The position numbers and the translations under genes are program-made. Shown piece by piece: positions 8,911-19,306 of a stretch of 64,000 nucleotides of DNA. The notes under the pieces were generated by a model, which saw only the letters and a list, made by a program, of their open reading frames with translations, was not told the DNA's origin and did not search any database. Origin of the DNA: CAVYGN01 sp963796325 (GTDB lineage: Bacteria > Spirochaetota > Brevinematia > Brevinematales > JAOACQ01); contig CAWCLF010000001.1 in NCBI GenBank assembly GCA_963796325.1, positions 124,001-188,000 on the forward strand, read 5' to 3'. Numbering within the stretch: the first letter of the stretch is position 1; each line of letters opens with the position of its first letter.

Positions 8911-9390
8911 TCAGGTCTTTTTTTCGTATTTCAGCATCGATTGAACCATGTAATGGCGGAGAGCATCGTGAAGTTCAGGGTCGCTGATAATTTTGATCCT
9001 GTCATCGATTTCTTTGAGCATGGCGGCTTCGATCCTACCGGTATATTTGCAGTTATCTTCCGTTTCCGTTCTTGAAATATCCCCGTTCTGGAAACGGATA
9101 TTGTCGAATAAATTTAAAAATCTTTTATCGTTATAATACTTTAAAATTTTATCCCTGATATCGTCTTTTAAAAGGTTAAGCTCCTGGATCCATATCGGGT
9201 CGTCTACATTTATCACCAGGGCTTTATTGTATATGCCTTTGGGCAGGGAATGGGCGGATATAACATTTCCGGTTATTCCGGGCCAGTGATTTCTGAGAAG
9301 ACCGATAAAATAATTCTGCATTGATGCCAGATTACCGGTAAAGTTGCTTATACCTGAAGAAAGCCATTTGTATGCATATTTATTTTTCAT
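8911..9390 (-). CDS. dciA: DUF721/DciA-like protein, probable replicative helicase loader
   Basis: 159 residues with the DUF721 pattern: 'HWPGITGNVISAHSLPKGI', then 'ALVINVDDPIWIQELNLLK' and 'NIRFQNGD'. DciA-type proteins deliver the DnaB helicase in bacteria without DnaC or DnaI. Gene symbol by family resemblance only; the gene is not beside dnaA, recF or gyrB as is common elsewhere. No Shine-Dalgarno sequence precedes the ATG, and a TATAAT lies only 8-13 bases upstream, so the transcript may be leaderless or start further inside. Convergent with nrdG, 3 bases apart. Confidence 0.75.
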   Translation of the reverse strand: MKNKYAYKWLSSGISNFTGNLASMQNYFIGLLRNHWPGITGNVISAHSLPKGIYNKALVINVDDPIWIQELNLLKDDIRDKILKYYNDKRFLNLFDNIRFQNGDISRTETEDNCKYTGRIEAAMLKEIDDRIKIISDPELHDALRHYMVQSMLKYEKKT

Positions 9391-9530
9391 AATAGATATT
9401 ATAAGAGCGGTTCTAAAAACAATCTATGTTATTAATATTTAGTATTCTAAGCTTATTATCCGGATAGAGCGGATTTCTGCAAATTATTTTATAATATAAT
9501 ATTGAGATATTAATTGAAGGATAATTGTTG

Positions 9531-12069
9531 ATGTGGGAAAAAATAAAAAGAGAAATAATCCCCTTTGTAGATAAACCTGCGAGGTATATCGGCGGGGAAA
9601 TTAATACCGTCGAGAAGGAACACGGGGGGAAAACCAGCATAGCCCTGATCTATCCGGATGTATACGAGATAGGAATATCTAATGTGGGTTTGAAGATACT
9701 CTATAATATACTTAATAAGAAAAAAAATATTGTATGCGAAAGGGCATACGCCCCCTGGAACGATATGGAATGGCAATTAAGAGATAAAGAAATTCCTCTT
9801 TTTTCGCTTGAAACGAAAACGGCGCTTCGGGAATTCGATATTCTCGGGTTTTCATTTCAATACGAGCTCCTTTATACAAATTTTCTCAATATACTGGATC
9901 TTTCTAAAATTCCTTTTTATTCAAGTGAAAGGACCGCAGCCCATCCCTTTATTATAGGCGGGGGCCCTTCTACCGTAAATCCCGAACCATTAGCGCATTT
10001 TCTGGATGCTGTTTGCATCGGCGACGGTGAAACCAGGGTAGTGCTGATAACTGAAACGGTCGCGGAGGGGAAGGCCAGGGGGTACGGCAGGGCGCAAATC
10101 CTGGAAAACCTGTCGCTGATAGAGGGCGTTTATGTACCTTCACTGTATTCTGAAATAGATGAAAAAGGTTTTATTATTCCTGCCGGTAAAAAGGTTAAAA
10201 GATACAGTGAACCTGAACTTGAAAACACCGAATTTGTTACGGACCAGTTCCTGCCGAATATCCAGGCTGTTCAGGACCGTGCCGTTCTTGAAACAGCAAG
10301 AGGCTGCATAAGAGGATGCAGGTTCTGCCAGGCCGGATCTGTTTACCGGCCGGTAAGGGAAAGGCCTGTTTCATTATTGATGAAATTAACAAGGGAAATA
10401 ATAAGGAAAACCGGTTATCGTGAATTATCTTTAATATCCCTGAGTATAAGCGATTATTCGGATCTTGGCGCCCTGATAGATGCCATGGACAGGCAATTGT
10501 CATGTCATGGTGTTTCTTTTTCATTGCCGAGCCTCAGGATAGACAGCTTTACTCTTGAATTGGCCATGAAAAGTAAAAGAAATCAGAAAAAGCGGACTTA
10601 CATTTGCGGTTGAAGGCGGTACGCAGGATTTAAGGGATTCGATCAACAAAAATATCAATGAAAAAGAACTTATAAATGTTATCAGTATTGCAAGGGAACT
10701 GGGCTGGAGAAGTGTAAAGCTTTATTTCATGATCGGGTTATGCAGAATTGAAAAAGGAATTGAGATAAAAGATATTGCAGACCTTGCCTTGAGGCTGGAT
10801 TCTCTTTTCAGGGGAGGAGGATTTAAAATAACGATTAGTATAGCTCTTTTCATACCCAGGCCCCACACTCCTTTCCAATGGAATGCACAGATGGAAAAAG
10901 AAGCCGCACTCGAGGATTTTCATGATTTAATAAGAGTGCTGAAAACCCGGAGGAACATAACTGTAAAATTTCATGATCCGGAAATGAGTGAGCTTGAGGG
11001 CGTTATTGCCAGGGGCGACAGGAAGCTGTCAGGTGTTATCGAAAGGGCGTTCAGGAAGGGCGCACGGTTTGACGGATGGAGTGAATCTTTTAAACCCGGG
11101 ATATGGAAAGAAGCGTTTGCAGAGAACAGCATTGATCCGGGTTTTTACATGATTGAAAGGAATACGGAATGCAATCTCCCATGGGAAATCATCGATATTG
11201 GCATAAATAAGAGATATTTATTGAAAGAAAGGGAGCGGGGTTTGCAGAAAACTATGACACCGGGTTGTTCGGCAGATTGCCGGAATTTCTGCGGCAGCTG
11301 CGATTTTAAAAGAATAAAACCCAGGTTTGCAGCTGACTCCGGGACCGGAATAAAAATAGATAAGAAATTTTTAAATAACATAATGATAACAAACGATCCT
11401 GCTTTTATTTGTAGGATTTTATATAGTAAAACCGGCCTCATGAAATATATAGGCCCTGTAGACCTGGAAGAAATGCTTGAGAGGGCTTTTATCAGGGCAA
11501 ATATCCCTGTTGTTTTTACCAGGGGTTTCAATCCGCATGTAAGAGTAGAAATGGGATGGGCCCTTCCCGTCGGGCTTGAAAGCCTGTACGAGGTGGCTGA
11601 ATTTGAAGTTTCAAAAAAAATACCGGCCGCAAAACTATTAAGGGAAATTAATTCCGAGTTGCCGAAAGGGATAAAAATCATTAAACTTAAATTAATTAAA
11701 TTTCCTTATCCGAAATTCACTAAATTATGCAGAGAGCATTTCGCTTGTTTTTCGTTCGATGCCGGAATAATGCGGGACGAAATCCTTTCTAAAGCCGGTT
11801 TAATGGGTGAATATGTTAAGGCCGGGACAAAGGGCGGAAAGGCTGTAAATTTGAAAGATTATTTAAATGAACTTTTGTTATCTGACGGCAGGGTAAAAAT
11901 AACATTCAATCAAAAAGAAGGCGGAGCCCGGATTCGTGATTATATATCTTACCTTACCGGTTATGATTCAAGAAAGATGGCTATTCTTGATCCGATAGTT
12001 GAATCCAGGTATATTACAAATGGGGAAAAAACGATAAATCTCTTTGATATCATGGAAAATATACTTTGA
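9531..12069 (+). pseudogene. Radical SAM protein fused to DUF2344, interrupted by a one-base frameshift
   Basis: One gene read in two frames. The first part (about 347 residues) has an N-terminal B12-binding-like region and a radical SAM site 'ETARGCIRGCRFCQAG' (CX3CX2C). It breaks off in a wrong-frame tail after 'LELAMK'. From 10570 a second frame continues the expected sequence, 'VKEIRKSGLTFAVEGGTQ', through to a DUF2344 domain ('KYIGPVDLEEMLERAF...TRGFNPH') ending at 12069. Removing one A from the AAAA at 10569-10572 restores a single protein of about 845 residues, the usual fusion of this family (TIGR03960 plus TIGR03936 type). Its substrate is unknown to me. ATG 9531 is favoured over TTG 9525 because of the spacing to GAAGG. 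A homopolymer read error is a serious alternative to a real mutation. Confidence 0.85.
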
Positions 12070-12291
12070 ATGTAAATATTTTTCAAGAAAGTATAGGAAT
12101 ATTGCCGATTTATCTGTATATTATATATCACAAGGATGAATTTTGTAATAACCTGAATATAAGCTAATCAAAAGAAGAATGTATCATCCCAATCAGTTCA
12201 ATTTTTTCAGTGCAGGCTGGCTTAATTTTGTTTACGGCGCTTCAGCTAGAGGCAGTATATTCATTTTTGTTTATTAGATGGAGAAAATGAC

Positions 12292-14076
12292 TTGATACCT
12301 CAGGAAGTCATAGGTAATATTCTTGACAGGGTTTCAATTCTGGATGTCATCGGCAGATATACGGAAATTAAAAAAAGCGGCAGGAATCATCTAGCGCTTT
12401 GCCCTTTTCACCAGGAAAAAACGCCGTCGTTTTCAATCAGTGAAGAAAAGGGGCTTTATCATTGTTTCGGCTGCGGCGCTTCCGGGAATACTTTGAAATT
12501 TTTAATGGATTACAGCAAGCTTAGTTTTATTGAAGCCTTGCAGGAACTTGCAAAAATGGCTTCGATCGATCTTACAGCTTTCTCCAATGAAAAAGAATAC
12601 GCCTCTTTACAGGAAAAGGAGATACTGTTAAAAATAAATAAGGAAGCCGAAGCTTTTTTTAATAAGTTATTGCTTGAATCGCAGGATGCGAAATCAGCCA
12701 GGGATTATATAAAAAAAAGAAAGCTGACCCTCGAAACCGTCAAAAAATTCAGGATAGGCTACGGCGGCAGTTCAAGGCTGAGCATTTCTGAATTTTTAAA
12801 AGAAAAAGGCTACAGGGATGAATATATTCTTAAAGCCGGTTTGTCCTGCCAGGGCAGTACCGGAATATTCGACAGATTCTCCGGCAGAGTTATTTTTCCC
12901 ATCCTGGACAGGGAAGGCAATTGTGTCGGTTTCGGCGGCAGGATCCTTACCGATGATAAAAGCCAGGCAAAATATCTGAATAGTCCTGAAAATATGATAT
13001 TTCACAAGGGGAACCTCCTTTTTGCTCTGAATTTTGCAAAAGAAGAAATAATTAAAAAGAAAGAGGCGTTCATTGTTGAGGGCTATATGGATGTGATCGC
13101 CCTTCACCAGCACGGAATAAGGAATACGATAGCGCCTTTAGGTACATCCCTTACCGATAGCCAGATGGTGATTTTAAAGAGGTACGCCGATTCCGTAAAA
13201 TTCATCTTCGATGGAGATGAAGCGGGCATCAATGCGGCAAACAGGGCTTTGGATATATCGGTGGAAAGCGGAATCGGCCAGTCTGTTGTTATCCTTCCCG
13301 GGAAAATGGATCCTTATGATTATGTTATGGAAAACGGCGGCGCTTCTTTTGAAAAGTATTCAACAGATAAGGCGTTGCCGCCGATAGATTTCAAAATAAA
13401 GTATTTCGATAGAAAGATCGATGCGAAAAAAAACAAAGTAAAATTCGTGATGTCTGTTTTTCCCTATATTATGAAGGTTAAAAGTGCAATAACACGCGAA
13501 GAGTATTTGAAAAAAACATCGGAAGCGATAAGCGAGGATTTTGAAGTTATTCTTGCGGAATATCAGAATTTTATAAGGAATGATAAAAATACAGGAAGAA
13601 CTATAAAGGAGTCGCCGTCTTCAGGTCAAAAGGCTGGTATCCTTGAAGCCGAACTTATCGGCAGGCTTTTTATTAATCCCGAACTTATCGGCAGCATTCA
13701 GAATATCATTTCTGAGAAAATGTTCAGGGATTCTGATGCGGGTATGATATTTTCACTGTTAAGCGTAAACCCTTCCATGAAACCGGGGGAAATCTTTGCG
13801 AAGCTTGGCAACGGAGACATTATTTCCAAGATCTCTGAATACTCGATGTTAAGCGAAGTGAACCCTGCAGAAATAATGGAACTGGCATATAAGATTAAAG
13901 CTCAGTATATAACAAGTGAAGTGGCGAAAATTTCGCGTATTATCCGGGATTATGAAAATGAATCTAATTTTTTGGAGATGAATAAATTCAAGAAAATTCA
14001 GGAAGGCCTGAAGCTTGAAGAATTATCGATCAAGGAGAAGATAACTGAATGCGTTAAAATTCAGGAATTGTCCTGA
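12292..14076 (+). CDS. dnaG: DNA primase DnaG (TTG start)
   Basis: Makes RNA primers for replication. It has an N-terminal CHC2-type zinc finger ('CPFHQEKTPSFS', then 'HCFGCGASG'), a catalytic core, a TOPRIM domain ('EAFIVEGYMDVIAL', 'FIFDGDEAG') and a C-terminal helicase-interaction region after residue 430. At 594 residues it is of usual length. The start is TTG, preceded by GGAG at 8-10 bases; no ATG in frame fits. It lies directly before rpoD, as in the macromolecular synthesis operon, but no rpsU is seen upstream. The 222-base gap before it contains no gene. Confidence 0.96.
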   Translation: MIPQEVIGNILDRVSILDVIGRYTEIKKSGRNHLALCPFHQEKTPSFSISEEKGLYHCFGCGASGNTLKFLMDYSKLSFIEALQELAKMASIDLTAFSNEKEYASLQEKEILLKINKEAEAFFNKLLLESQDAKSARDYIKKRKLTLETVKKFRIGYGGSSRLSISEFLKEKGYRDEYILKAGLSCQGSTGIFDRFSGRVIFPILDREGNCVGFGGRILTDDKSQAKYLNSPENMIFHKGNLLFALNFAKEEIIKKKEAFIVEGYMDVIALHQHGIRNTIAPLGTSLTDSQMVILKRYADSVKFIFDGDEAGINAANRALDISVESGIGQSVVILPGKMDPYDYVMENGGASFEKYSTDKALPPIDFKIKYFDRKIDAKKNKVKFVMSVFPYIMKVKSAITREEYLKKTSEAISEDFEVILAEYQNFIRNDKNTGRTIKESPSSGQKAGILEAELIGRLFINPELIGSIQNIISEKMFRDSDAGMIFSLLSVNPSMKPGEIFAKLGNGDIISKISEYSMLSEVNPAEIMELAYKIKAQYITSEVAKISRIIRDYENESNFLEMNKFKKIQEGLKLEELSIKEKITECVKIQELS

Positions 14077-14159
14077 AGATCTGAGGTGGACTCCGGCGAT
14101 GCTACCTTGCCGGATAATTAACAGGGAAACAAACAATATATATAAGGAGATCATAGTAT

Positions 14160-15854
14160 ATGTTCGATGATTTACTTGAAAATGAAGACGTGAACCGGCT
14201 TATAAAATTCGGTAAGGAAAAAGGAATGCTGACTTATGATGAGATACTCGACAGGCTTCCTGAAACGGTTATCTCTTCGCCGGAAGGAATAGATAATGTC
14301 CTGCGTCTTCTTGAGGAAAATGAAGTCAATATTGCCGATGCTTTTCTCGAGGAATTCGATGAATTTATTGAGGATACCTATGAGGACATAGATTCAATCA
14401 TCATTGAAAGTGAAGATGAGCAGTCTGACAATCCTCTCAGGATATATCTCAAGAAAATCGGGAAGATACCTCTTTTGGCCCAGCCGCAGGAAATTGAAAT
14501 TGCCAAGAAGATCGAGGAAGGTCAGCTCAAGATCAACAGTTCTGTATATGATGCCGGATTCCTGGTGCCGGAGATCAATTCCATAATAGAAGATATCCTT
14601 AAGGGGAAAGGGAAATTATACAATTTTTTCAATTTGCCTAAAATATATAATATTACAGTAAAAGAAAGAAAAGAAAGGATGAAGATTATTGCCAAGGTGG
14701 CTACTTATTTGAAAGAATTCTATTCGGACATGGAAAAAATCGATAAGGATTGGGAGAATGCAGGCGAAAAGAAAAGAAACGAATTAAAAGATGAAATCAG
14801 GAAAATCAGGAGACAATTTGTTGACGACATTAAAACAATAGATATCAATCAGAAGATCCTCCTTAATGCAGCCGAAAAACTGATAAATGTAGCCGAGGAA
14901 ATTGAAAAATTCATGGAATATTTTAAAAAGGTCGAGGAGGTAAATAACCTCACCATTGCTGAAATGTACAAGATTTATGGGCAGAAAAAGAATAACGACT
15001 CCCTGAAAACCCTTCTGCAGAATATTGAGGAAAAGGAGAACAAGCTTGCCGATATCGAGAATGAATATAAAGTATCCTCTTCGGAATTAATTCACTGGTC
15101 GCATGAGATAAAAGAAGGGAAAAATATCGTGGAAGAGAGAAAAAAGGAACTCGTTCAGGCTAATTTAAGGCTTGTAGTCAGTATAGGGAAAAGGTATATC
15201 AACAGGGGAGTTCATCTTTTCGATCTGATACAGGAGGGAAATATCGGTCTTATCCGCGCTGTGGAAAAATTCGAATACCGTAAAGGATATAAATTTTCGA
15301 CATATGCCACATGGTGGATCAGGCAGGCTATTACGCGTTCAATTTCCGAACAGTCCCGGACCATCAGGGTGCCCATACATATGATTGAACAGATTAACAA
15401 GGTGAAAAAGGCTGAAATGGACCTCACCCAGGATCTTGGGAGACTTCCATCGGTTGAAGAAATTTCAACGCGTGTCGGCTGGGGTATATCCAAAGTTAAA
15501 AATATTAAAAGCGTGGCCAATGATCCCGTCTCGCTTGAAACTCCGGTTGGAAGGGATGAAGACTCTGCGCTCGGGGATTTTATTGAGGATATAAAAGCCG
15601 CAAGTCCTTTGAATTCAACGATGAATAATATGCTGAGGGAAAAATTAGGTGAAATTATCGATCAATTGCCGTTAAGGGAGCAGAAAGTGCTGAGGATGCG
15701 TTTCGGGCTTGAAGACGGTTATTCCCATACCCTGGAAGAAGTCGGCTACCTTTTCCAGGTGACCCGTGAAAGGATAAGGCAGATAGAAGCCAAGGCTCTC
15801 AGAAAACTCAGAAATCCCAAACGTGTAAAAGAACTTATGGATTTCATAGATTGA
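14160..15854 (+). CDS. rpoD: Primary sigma factor RpoD (sigma-70)
   Basis: Housekeeping sigma subunit of RNA polymerase. Region 1.1-like N-terminus, region 1.2 near 'NPLRIYLKKIG', a charged coiled non-conserved insert (about residues 150-320), region 2 ('NLRLVVSIGKRY...GNIGLIRAVEKFEYRKGYKFSTYATWWIRQAI', in pieces) and region 4.2 helix-turn-helix ('EEVGYLFQVTRERIRQIEAKAL'). 564 residues. AAGGAG precedes the ATG by 11-16 bases. It forms a unit with dnaG upstream and speD 39 bases downstream. Confidence 0.97.
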   Translation: MFDDLLENEDVNRLIKFGKEKGMLTYDEILDRLPETVISSPEGIDNVLRLLEENEVNIADAFLEEFDEFIEDTYEDIDSIIIESEDEQSDNPLRIYLKKIGKIPLLAQPQEIEIAKKIEEGQLKINSSVYDAGFLVPEINSIIEDILKGKGKLYNFFNLPKIYNITVKERKERMKIIAKVATYLKEFYSDMEKIDKDWENAGEKKRNELKDEIRKIRRQFVDDIKTIDINQKILLNAAEKLINVAEEIEKFMEYFKKVEEVNNLTIAEMYKIYGQKKNNDSLKTLLQNIEEKENKLADIENEYKVSSSELIHWSHEIKEGKNIVEERKKELVQANLRLVVSIGKRYINRGVHLFDLIQEGNIGLIRAVEKFEYRKGYKFSTYATWWIRQAITRSISEQSRTIRVPIHMIEQINKVKKAEMDLTQDLGRLPSVEEISTRVGWGISKVKNIKSVANDPVSLETPVGRDEDSALGDFIEDIKAASPLNSTMNNMLREKLGEIIDQLPLREQKVLRMRFGLEDGYSHTLEEVGYLFQVTRERIRQIEAKALRKLRNPKRVKELMDFID

Positions 15855-15893
15855 AGACTAAGTGAATTTCTATAGTACCTGAAGGAGAGGGGG

Positions 15894-16757
15894 ATGGACG
15901 TAAAGCCCTTGAAAAAATTGAAACTTTTCGGTTTTAATAATCTGACGAAAACCCTCAGTTTCAATATGTACGATATTTGTTATGCAAAAACTTCACAGCA
16001 CAGGCATGCCTATATTGAATACATCGACGAGGAGTACAATGCCGAGCGCCTGACCAATATCCTAAAGGATGTTGTGAAGATAATAGGCGCGCATATATTG
16101 AATATAGCCAAGCAGGATTTCGATCCGCAGGGTTCGAGCGTCACGATTCTTATTTCGGACAGGACGGAGGTTCCCGAAGATTATGCTGGAATGGAAGCGC
16201 CCGGGCCTCTTCCTTCTGCGGTTGTAGGCCACCTTGACAAGAGCCATATTACGGTGCATACATATCCCGAAAGTCACCCTGACAACGGCATAAGCACTTT
16301 CAGGGCGGATATTGACGTCGCTACATGCGGCGTGGTTTCTCCCCTGAAGGCATTAAATTATCTCATTCACAGCTTCAATCCAGACATTATAATGATGGAT
16401 TACAGGGTAAGGGGTTTTACAAGGGATATAGATGGGAAAAAATTCTTTATCGATCACAAAATAAATTCAATACAAAACTATATTTCAGAGGAAACCCTTG
16501 ATGCTTTTCATGCCGTGGATGTTAATGTATACCAGGAAAACATATTTCATACCAAAATGATCCTTAAAACATTCGATCTGGACAATTATTTGTTCGGTAC
16601 AGGTAAAAAAGACCTTCTCCAGGGTGAAAAAAAGAGGATCAAGCAGCGGCTTAAAAAAGAAATGTCGGAAATATTTTACGGCCGCAATATTCCAAAAGTC
16701 CCGAAACTGAAATTAAACAATCAGTCTGATATGGATGAGGATGAAGTGCGGGATTAA
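15894..16757 (+). CDS. speD: S-adenosylmethionine decarboxylase proenzyme (SpeD, enterobacterial type)
   Basis: Pyruvoyl enzyme that makes decarboxylated AdoMet for spermidine synthesis. The self-processing site is 'HLDKSHITVHTYPESHP', with cleavage expected between Lys116 and Ser117 so that Ser117 becomes the pyruvoyl group. The downstream 'VATCGVVSPL' carries the catalytic cysteine region. 287 residues, slightly longer than the E. coli enzyme because of a charged C-terminal tail. GGAGAGGG precedes the start. No spermidine synthase gene is next to it. The stop overlaps that of the convergent thiS within TTAA. Confidence 0.94.
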   Translation: MDVKPLKKLKLFGFNNLTKTLSFNMYDICYAKTSQHRHAYIEYIDEEYNAERLTNILKDVVKIIGAHILNIAKQDFDPQGSSVTILISDRTEVPEDYAGMEAPGPLPSAVVGHLDKSHITVHTYPESHPDNGISTFRADIDVATCGVVSPLKALNYLIHSFNPDIIMMDYRVRGFTRDIDGKKFFIDHKINSIQNYISEETLDAFHAVDVNVYQENIFHTKMILKTFDLDNYLFGTGKKDLLQGEKKRIKQRLKKEMSEIFYGRNIPKVPKLKLNNQSDMDEDEVRD

Positions 16758-16957
16758 CCGCCGCCCACAAAATTAACGATCTCGATTCTGTCTTTATCCT
16801 TTAAAATTGTTTCGGCCCATGTGTTTTTGTGCAGAATCGCGAGATTATATTCGATAACGACATGAGCCGGATCGAGATTTTTTTCATTTTTAATATAGTC
16901 CAGGACACTTTGAGGCTTTACAAGCACATTTTCACCGTTTACAGTAATCGATATCAT
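16754..16957 (-). CDS. thiS: ThiS-type sulfur carrier protein
   Basis: 67-residue ubiquitin-fold protein ending in 'IEIVNFVGGG', the C-terminal Gly-Gly tail that is adenylated and turned into a thiocarboxylate to donate sulfur. In most bacteria ThiS serves thiamine thiazole synthesis. Here it lies 14 bases downstream of metY and follows cysK in the same direction, with no thiamine gene nearby, which suggests it may instead carry sulfur to homocysteine or cysteine synthesis, as reported for the HcyS system of Wolinella succinogenes. The activating enzyme (ThiF/MoeB-like) is not in the window. Symbol by family, role inferred. Confidence 0.82.
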   Translation of the reverse strand: MISITVNGENVLVKPQSVLDYIKNEKNLDPAHVVIEYNLAILHKNTWAETILKDKDRIEIVNFVGGG

Positions 16958-16971
16958 TAATTATCCTATCT

Positions 16972-18270
16972 TTATATTTTTGACAAAGCCTGGTCAAGGT
17001 CTGCAATAATATCGTCAATGTTTTCCAGACCTATGGAAAGCCTTACAAGGTCGGGAGTCAGACCGCCTTCCAGCTGCTGTTCTTCCGAGAGCTGTGAATG
17101 GGAAGTGCTTGCAGGGTGCAGCGCCAGGGACTTGGCATCGCCGACATTGGCTAAATGTGAAAAAAGGCCAAGGCTGTCAATTAAATGTTCACCTTCCTTT
17201 ACCCCTCCTTTTACTCCGAAAACGACCATGCCTCCATAACCTTTCTTTAGATATTTCGAGGCTGTCGGGTATGTCGGATCGTCAGGCAGGCCCGGATATC
17301 TTACCCACGCGGTTTTAGAGTGGCTTTTCAGGTACTTGGCTACGGCAAGAGCGTTTTCACAATGCCTGGGCATGCGGATATGAAGTGTTTCAGTTCCCTG
17401 CAGGAACATCCAGGCGTTATCGGGAGACAGGCAGGCGCCGAGGTTCCTGAGCGGGACAAACCTGAATCGCACGGCGTATAGAATTTTCTTCAGTCCTTCA
17501 GGGAGGTCGATGGCCCAGCGCCATCCATGATAATTCTTATCGGGTTCGTTATATAAGGAAAAATTTTTGTCTGACCAGTCGAAATTGCCGGCGTCAGTCA
17601 TAATGCCGCCGATGGCAGTCCCATGACCTCCTATCCATTTCGTAAGAGAATTAATGACAATATCGGCGCCATGCTTTATTGACTGCAGGAGATAGGGAGT
17701 TGTAAAAGTTGCGTCGACTATCAAAGGCAGGTGATGTTTTTTTGCAACTGCCGAAACAGCTTCGATATCCGTAAAATCAAGGACAGGGTTCCCTATTGTT
17801 TCAATGAAAAGGGCCCGGGTTTTGGATGTTATGAGTTTATCGAAACTGGATGGATCCTTATGATCGGCAAATTTGACGTTGATTCCCAGGTCCGGAAGTA
17901 TTGCTTCGAACATCGTAAAAGTGCCGCCGTACAGATTTTTTGCAGAAACAATCTCGTCGCCCGCTTTTGCGAGATTTATTATAGCATAAAAAATGGCGCT
18001 TGTACCTGAAGAGACGGCTACTGACGTTGCCCCGCCTTCAAGGGCTGTAATTCTCTGCTCGAGAACATCATTAGTCGGATTCATGATGCGTGAATAGATA
18101 TTGCCGAATTCCTTGGCGGCAAAAAGATCCGCTGCATGTTTAGTGCTCTTGAATAAATAGGAACTAGTCCTGTGAACCGGAACCCCTCTTGACATCGACT
18201 CATCGATTTTCTGGCCGTAATGCAGGGCAAGGGTTTCGAATCCGGCTTTATCCATATTGAAATCATTCAT
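16972..18270 (-). CDS. metY: O-acetylhomoserine sulfhydrylase (PLP-dependent)
   Basis: Cys/Met metabolism PLP enzyme that converts O-acetylhomoserine and sulfide (or a sulfur carrier) to homocysteine. The PLP lysine is in 'NSLTKWIGGHGT', with upstream 'SGTSAIFYAI' and 'ATFTTPYLLQ' motifs of the gamma family. At 432 residues it has the length of MetY rather than of the shorter MetB/MetC. AGGAGGC lies 6-12 bases before the ATG. It follows cysK by 57 bases on the same strand. Confidence 0.94.
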   Translation of the reverse strand: MNDFNMDKAGFETLALHYGQKIDESMSRGVPVHRTSSYLFKSTKHAADLFAAKEFGNIYSRIMNPTNDVLEQRITALEGGATSVAVSSGTSAIFYAIINLAKAGDEIVSAKNLYGGTFTMFEAILPDLGINVKFADHKDPSSFDKLITSKTRALFIETIGNPVLDFTDIEAVSAVAKKHHLPLIVDATFTTPYLLQSIKHGADIVINSLTKWIGGHGTAIGGIMTDAGNFDWSDKNFSLYNEPDKNYHGWRWAIDLPEGLKKILYAVRFRFVPLRNLGACLSPDNAWMFLQGTETLHIRMPRHCENALAVAKYLKSHSKTAWVRYPGLPDDPTYPTASKYLKKGYGGMVVFGVKGGVKEGEHLIDSLGLFSHLANVGDAKSLALHPASTSHSQLSEEQQLEGGLTPDLVRLSIGLENIDDIIADLDQALSKI

Positions 18271-18327
18271 TTGATGCCTCCTGTTTTTTTATTTTATCAT
18301 ATTTTGAATGATATTATGCTTAATAAT

Positions 18328-19251
18328 TTATTCTTCGAATAACCAGGTCGAGAGATACCTTTCACCGGAATCGCATGCTATGGTTACAATTGTTTTTCCT
18401 TTATTTTCGCTTCGTTTTGCGGTTTCAATTGCCGCCCAGACATTCGCTCCTGAAGATATTCCTGCAAGTATCCCCTCTTTTTTAGCGAGCTCCCTGGCAA
18501 TAGCTCCTGCATCCTCATGACGGACTTTTATAATCTCATCAATGAGTTTTATATTCAGCACCGCCGGTACGAACCCTGCTCCTATTCCCTGGATTTTGTG
18601 AGGTCCCGGACTGCCTCCGGAAAGGACGGGGGAATCACTTGGTTCAACTGCGATTGTCTTAAAATTTTTATTTTTCTTCTTTAAAGCTTCAGAAATTCCG
18701 GTTAATGTTCCTCCTGTTCCCACTGCCGAAACCAGTATATCAACATTTCCTTCGGTGTCTTTCCAGATCTCTTCCGCAGTAGTCCTCCTGTGGATTTCGG
18801 GATTTGCCGGATTTTCGAACTGCTGCGGCATGAATGAACCCGGATTTTCTTTGGTAAGTTCTATGGCCTTCTGGATAGCGCCTTTCATACCCTCAGGACC
18901 CGGGGTGAGAACAAGTTCAGCCCCGAAACATTTCAGAAGTTTTCTCCTTTCGATACTCATTGTATCGGGCATCGTAAGGATAAGCCGGTAGCCGCGGGAA
19001 GCGCATATAAAGGCGAGAGCAATTCCGGTATTGCCGCTCGTAGGCTCGATAATCACTGTCGAAGGTCCGACAAGACCGTCCTTTTCAGCTTTTTCTATCA
19101 TAGCCAGGCCGATCCTGTCCTTTACACTTGAAAGGGGATTGAAAAATTCAAGCTTCAATAAAATTTCCGCTTGCAAACCCTCTGCCATTCTTGAAAGACG
19201 GACAAGCGGTGTGTTGCCCACAAGGTTTGTAATAGAATCCGCTATTTTCAT
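18328..19251 (-). CDS. cysK: Cysteine synthase A (O-acetylserine sulfhydrylase)
   Basis: PLP enzyme that makes cysteine from O-acetylserine and sulfide. PLP lysine in 'NPLSSVKDRIG', substrate loop 'PTSGNTGIALA' and phosphate-binding 'VGTGGTLTG' are all present. 307 residues, normal length. GGAGGT directly precedes the ATG. First gene of the cysK-metY-thiS unit, behind a strong promoter with a palindromic site that suggests control by sulfur supply. Confidence 0.95.
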   Translation of the reverse strand: MKIADSITNLVGNTPLVRLSRMAEGLQAEILLKLEFFNPLSSVKDRIGLAMIEKAEKDGLVGPSTVIIEPTSGNTGIALAFICASRGYRLILTMPDTMSIERRKLLKCFGAELVLTPGPEGMKGAIQKAIELTKENPGSFMPQQFENPANPEIHRRTTAEEIWKDTEGNVDILVSAVGTGGTLTGISEALKKKNKNFKTIAVEPSDSPVLSGGSPGPHKIQGIGAGFVPAVLNIKLIDEIIKVRHEDAGAIARELAKKEGILAGISSGANVWAAIETAKRSENKGKTIVTIACDSGERYLSTWLFEE

Positions 19252-19282
19252 ATTAACCTCCAGCTGTTAATCAAAGCATACT

Positions 19283-19305
19283 ATTCATAGTAATATACTA
19301 TGAAT
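19283..19305. promoter_or_regulatory. Palindromic operator candidate upstream of cysK
   Basis: Perfect 9-base inverted repeat ATTCATAGT / ACTATGAAT around a 5-base spacer. It lies directly downstream of the -10 box, over the expected transcription start. This position suits a repressor. The AT-rich dyad resembles sites of Rrf2-type (CymR/IscR-like) regulators, but the regulator is not in the window. Confidence 0.6.
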
Positions 19306-19306
19306 T

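Noticed and set aside
9399..9412. 14-base sequence TTATAAGAGCGGTT shared with 26449-26462, upstream of dciA and ntrY
   Set aside because: Identical 14-mers are expected a few times by chance in a window of this size, and the positions relative to the start codons differ (8 versus about 68 bases).
10540..10620. Programmed -1 frameshifting in the radical SAM gene
   Set aside because: The two frames need a +1 shift. A-rich runs are present, but a -1 slip would enter the wrong frame, so a one-base insertion fits better.
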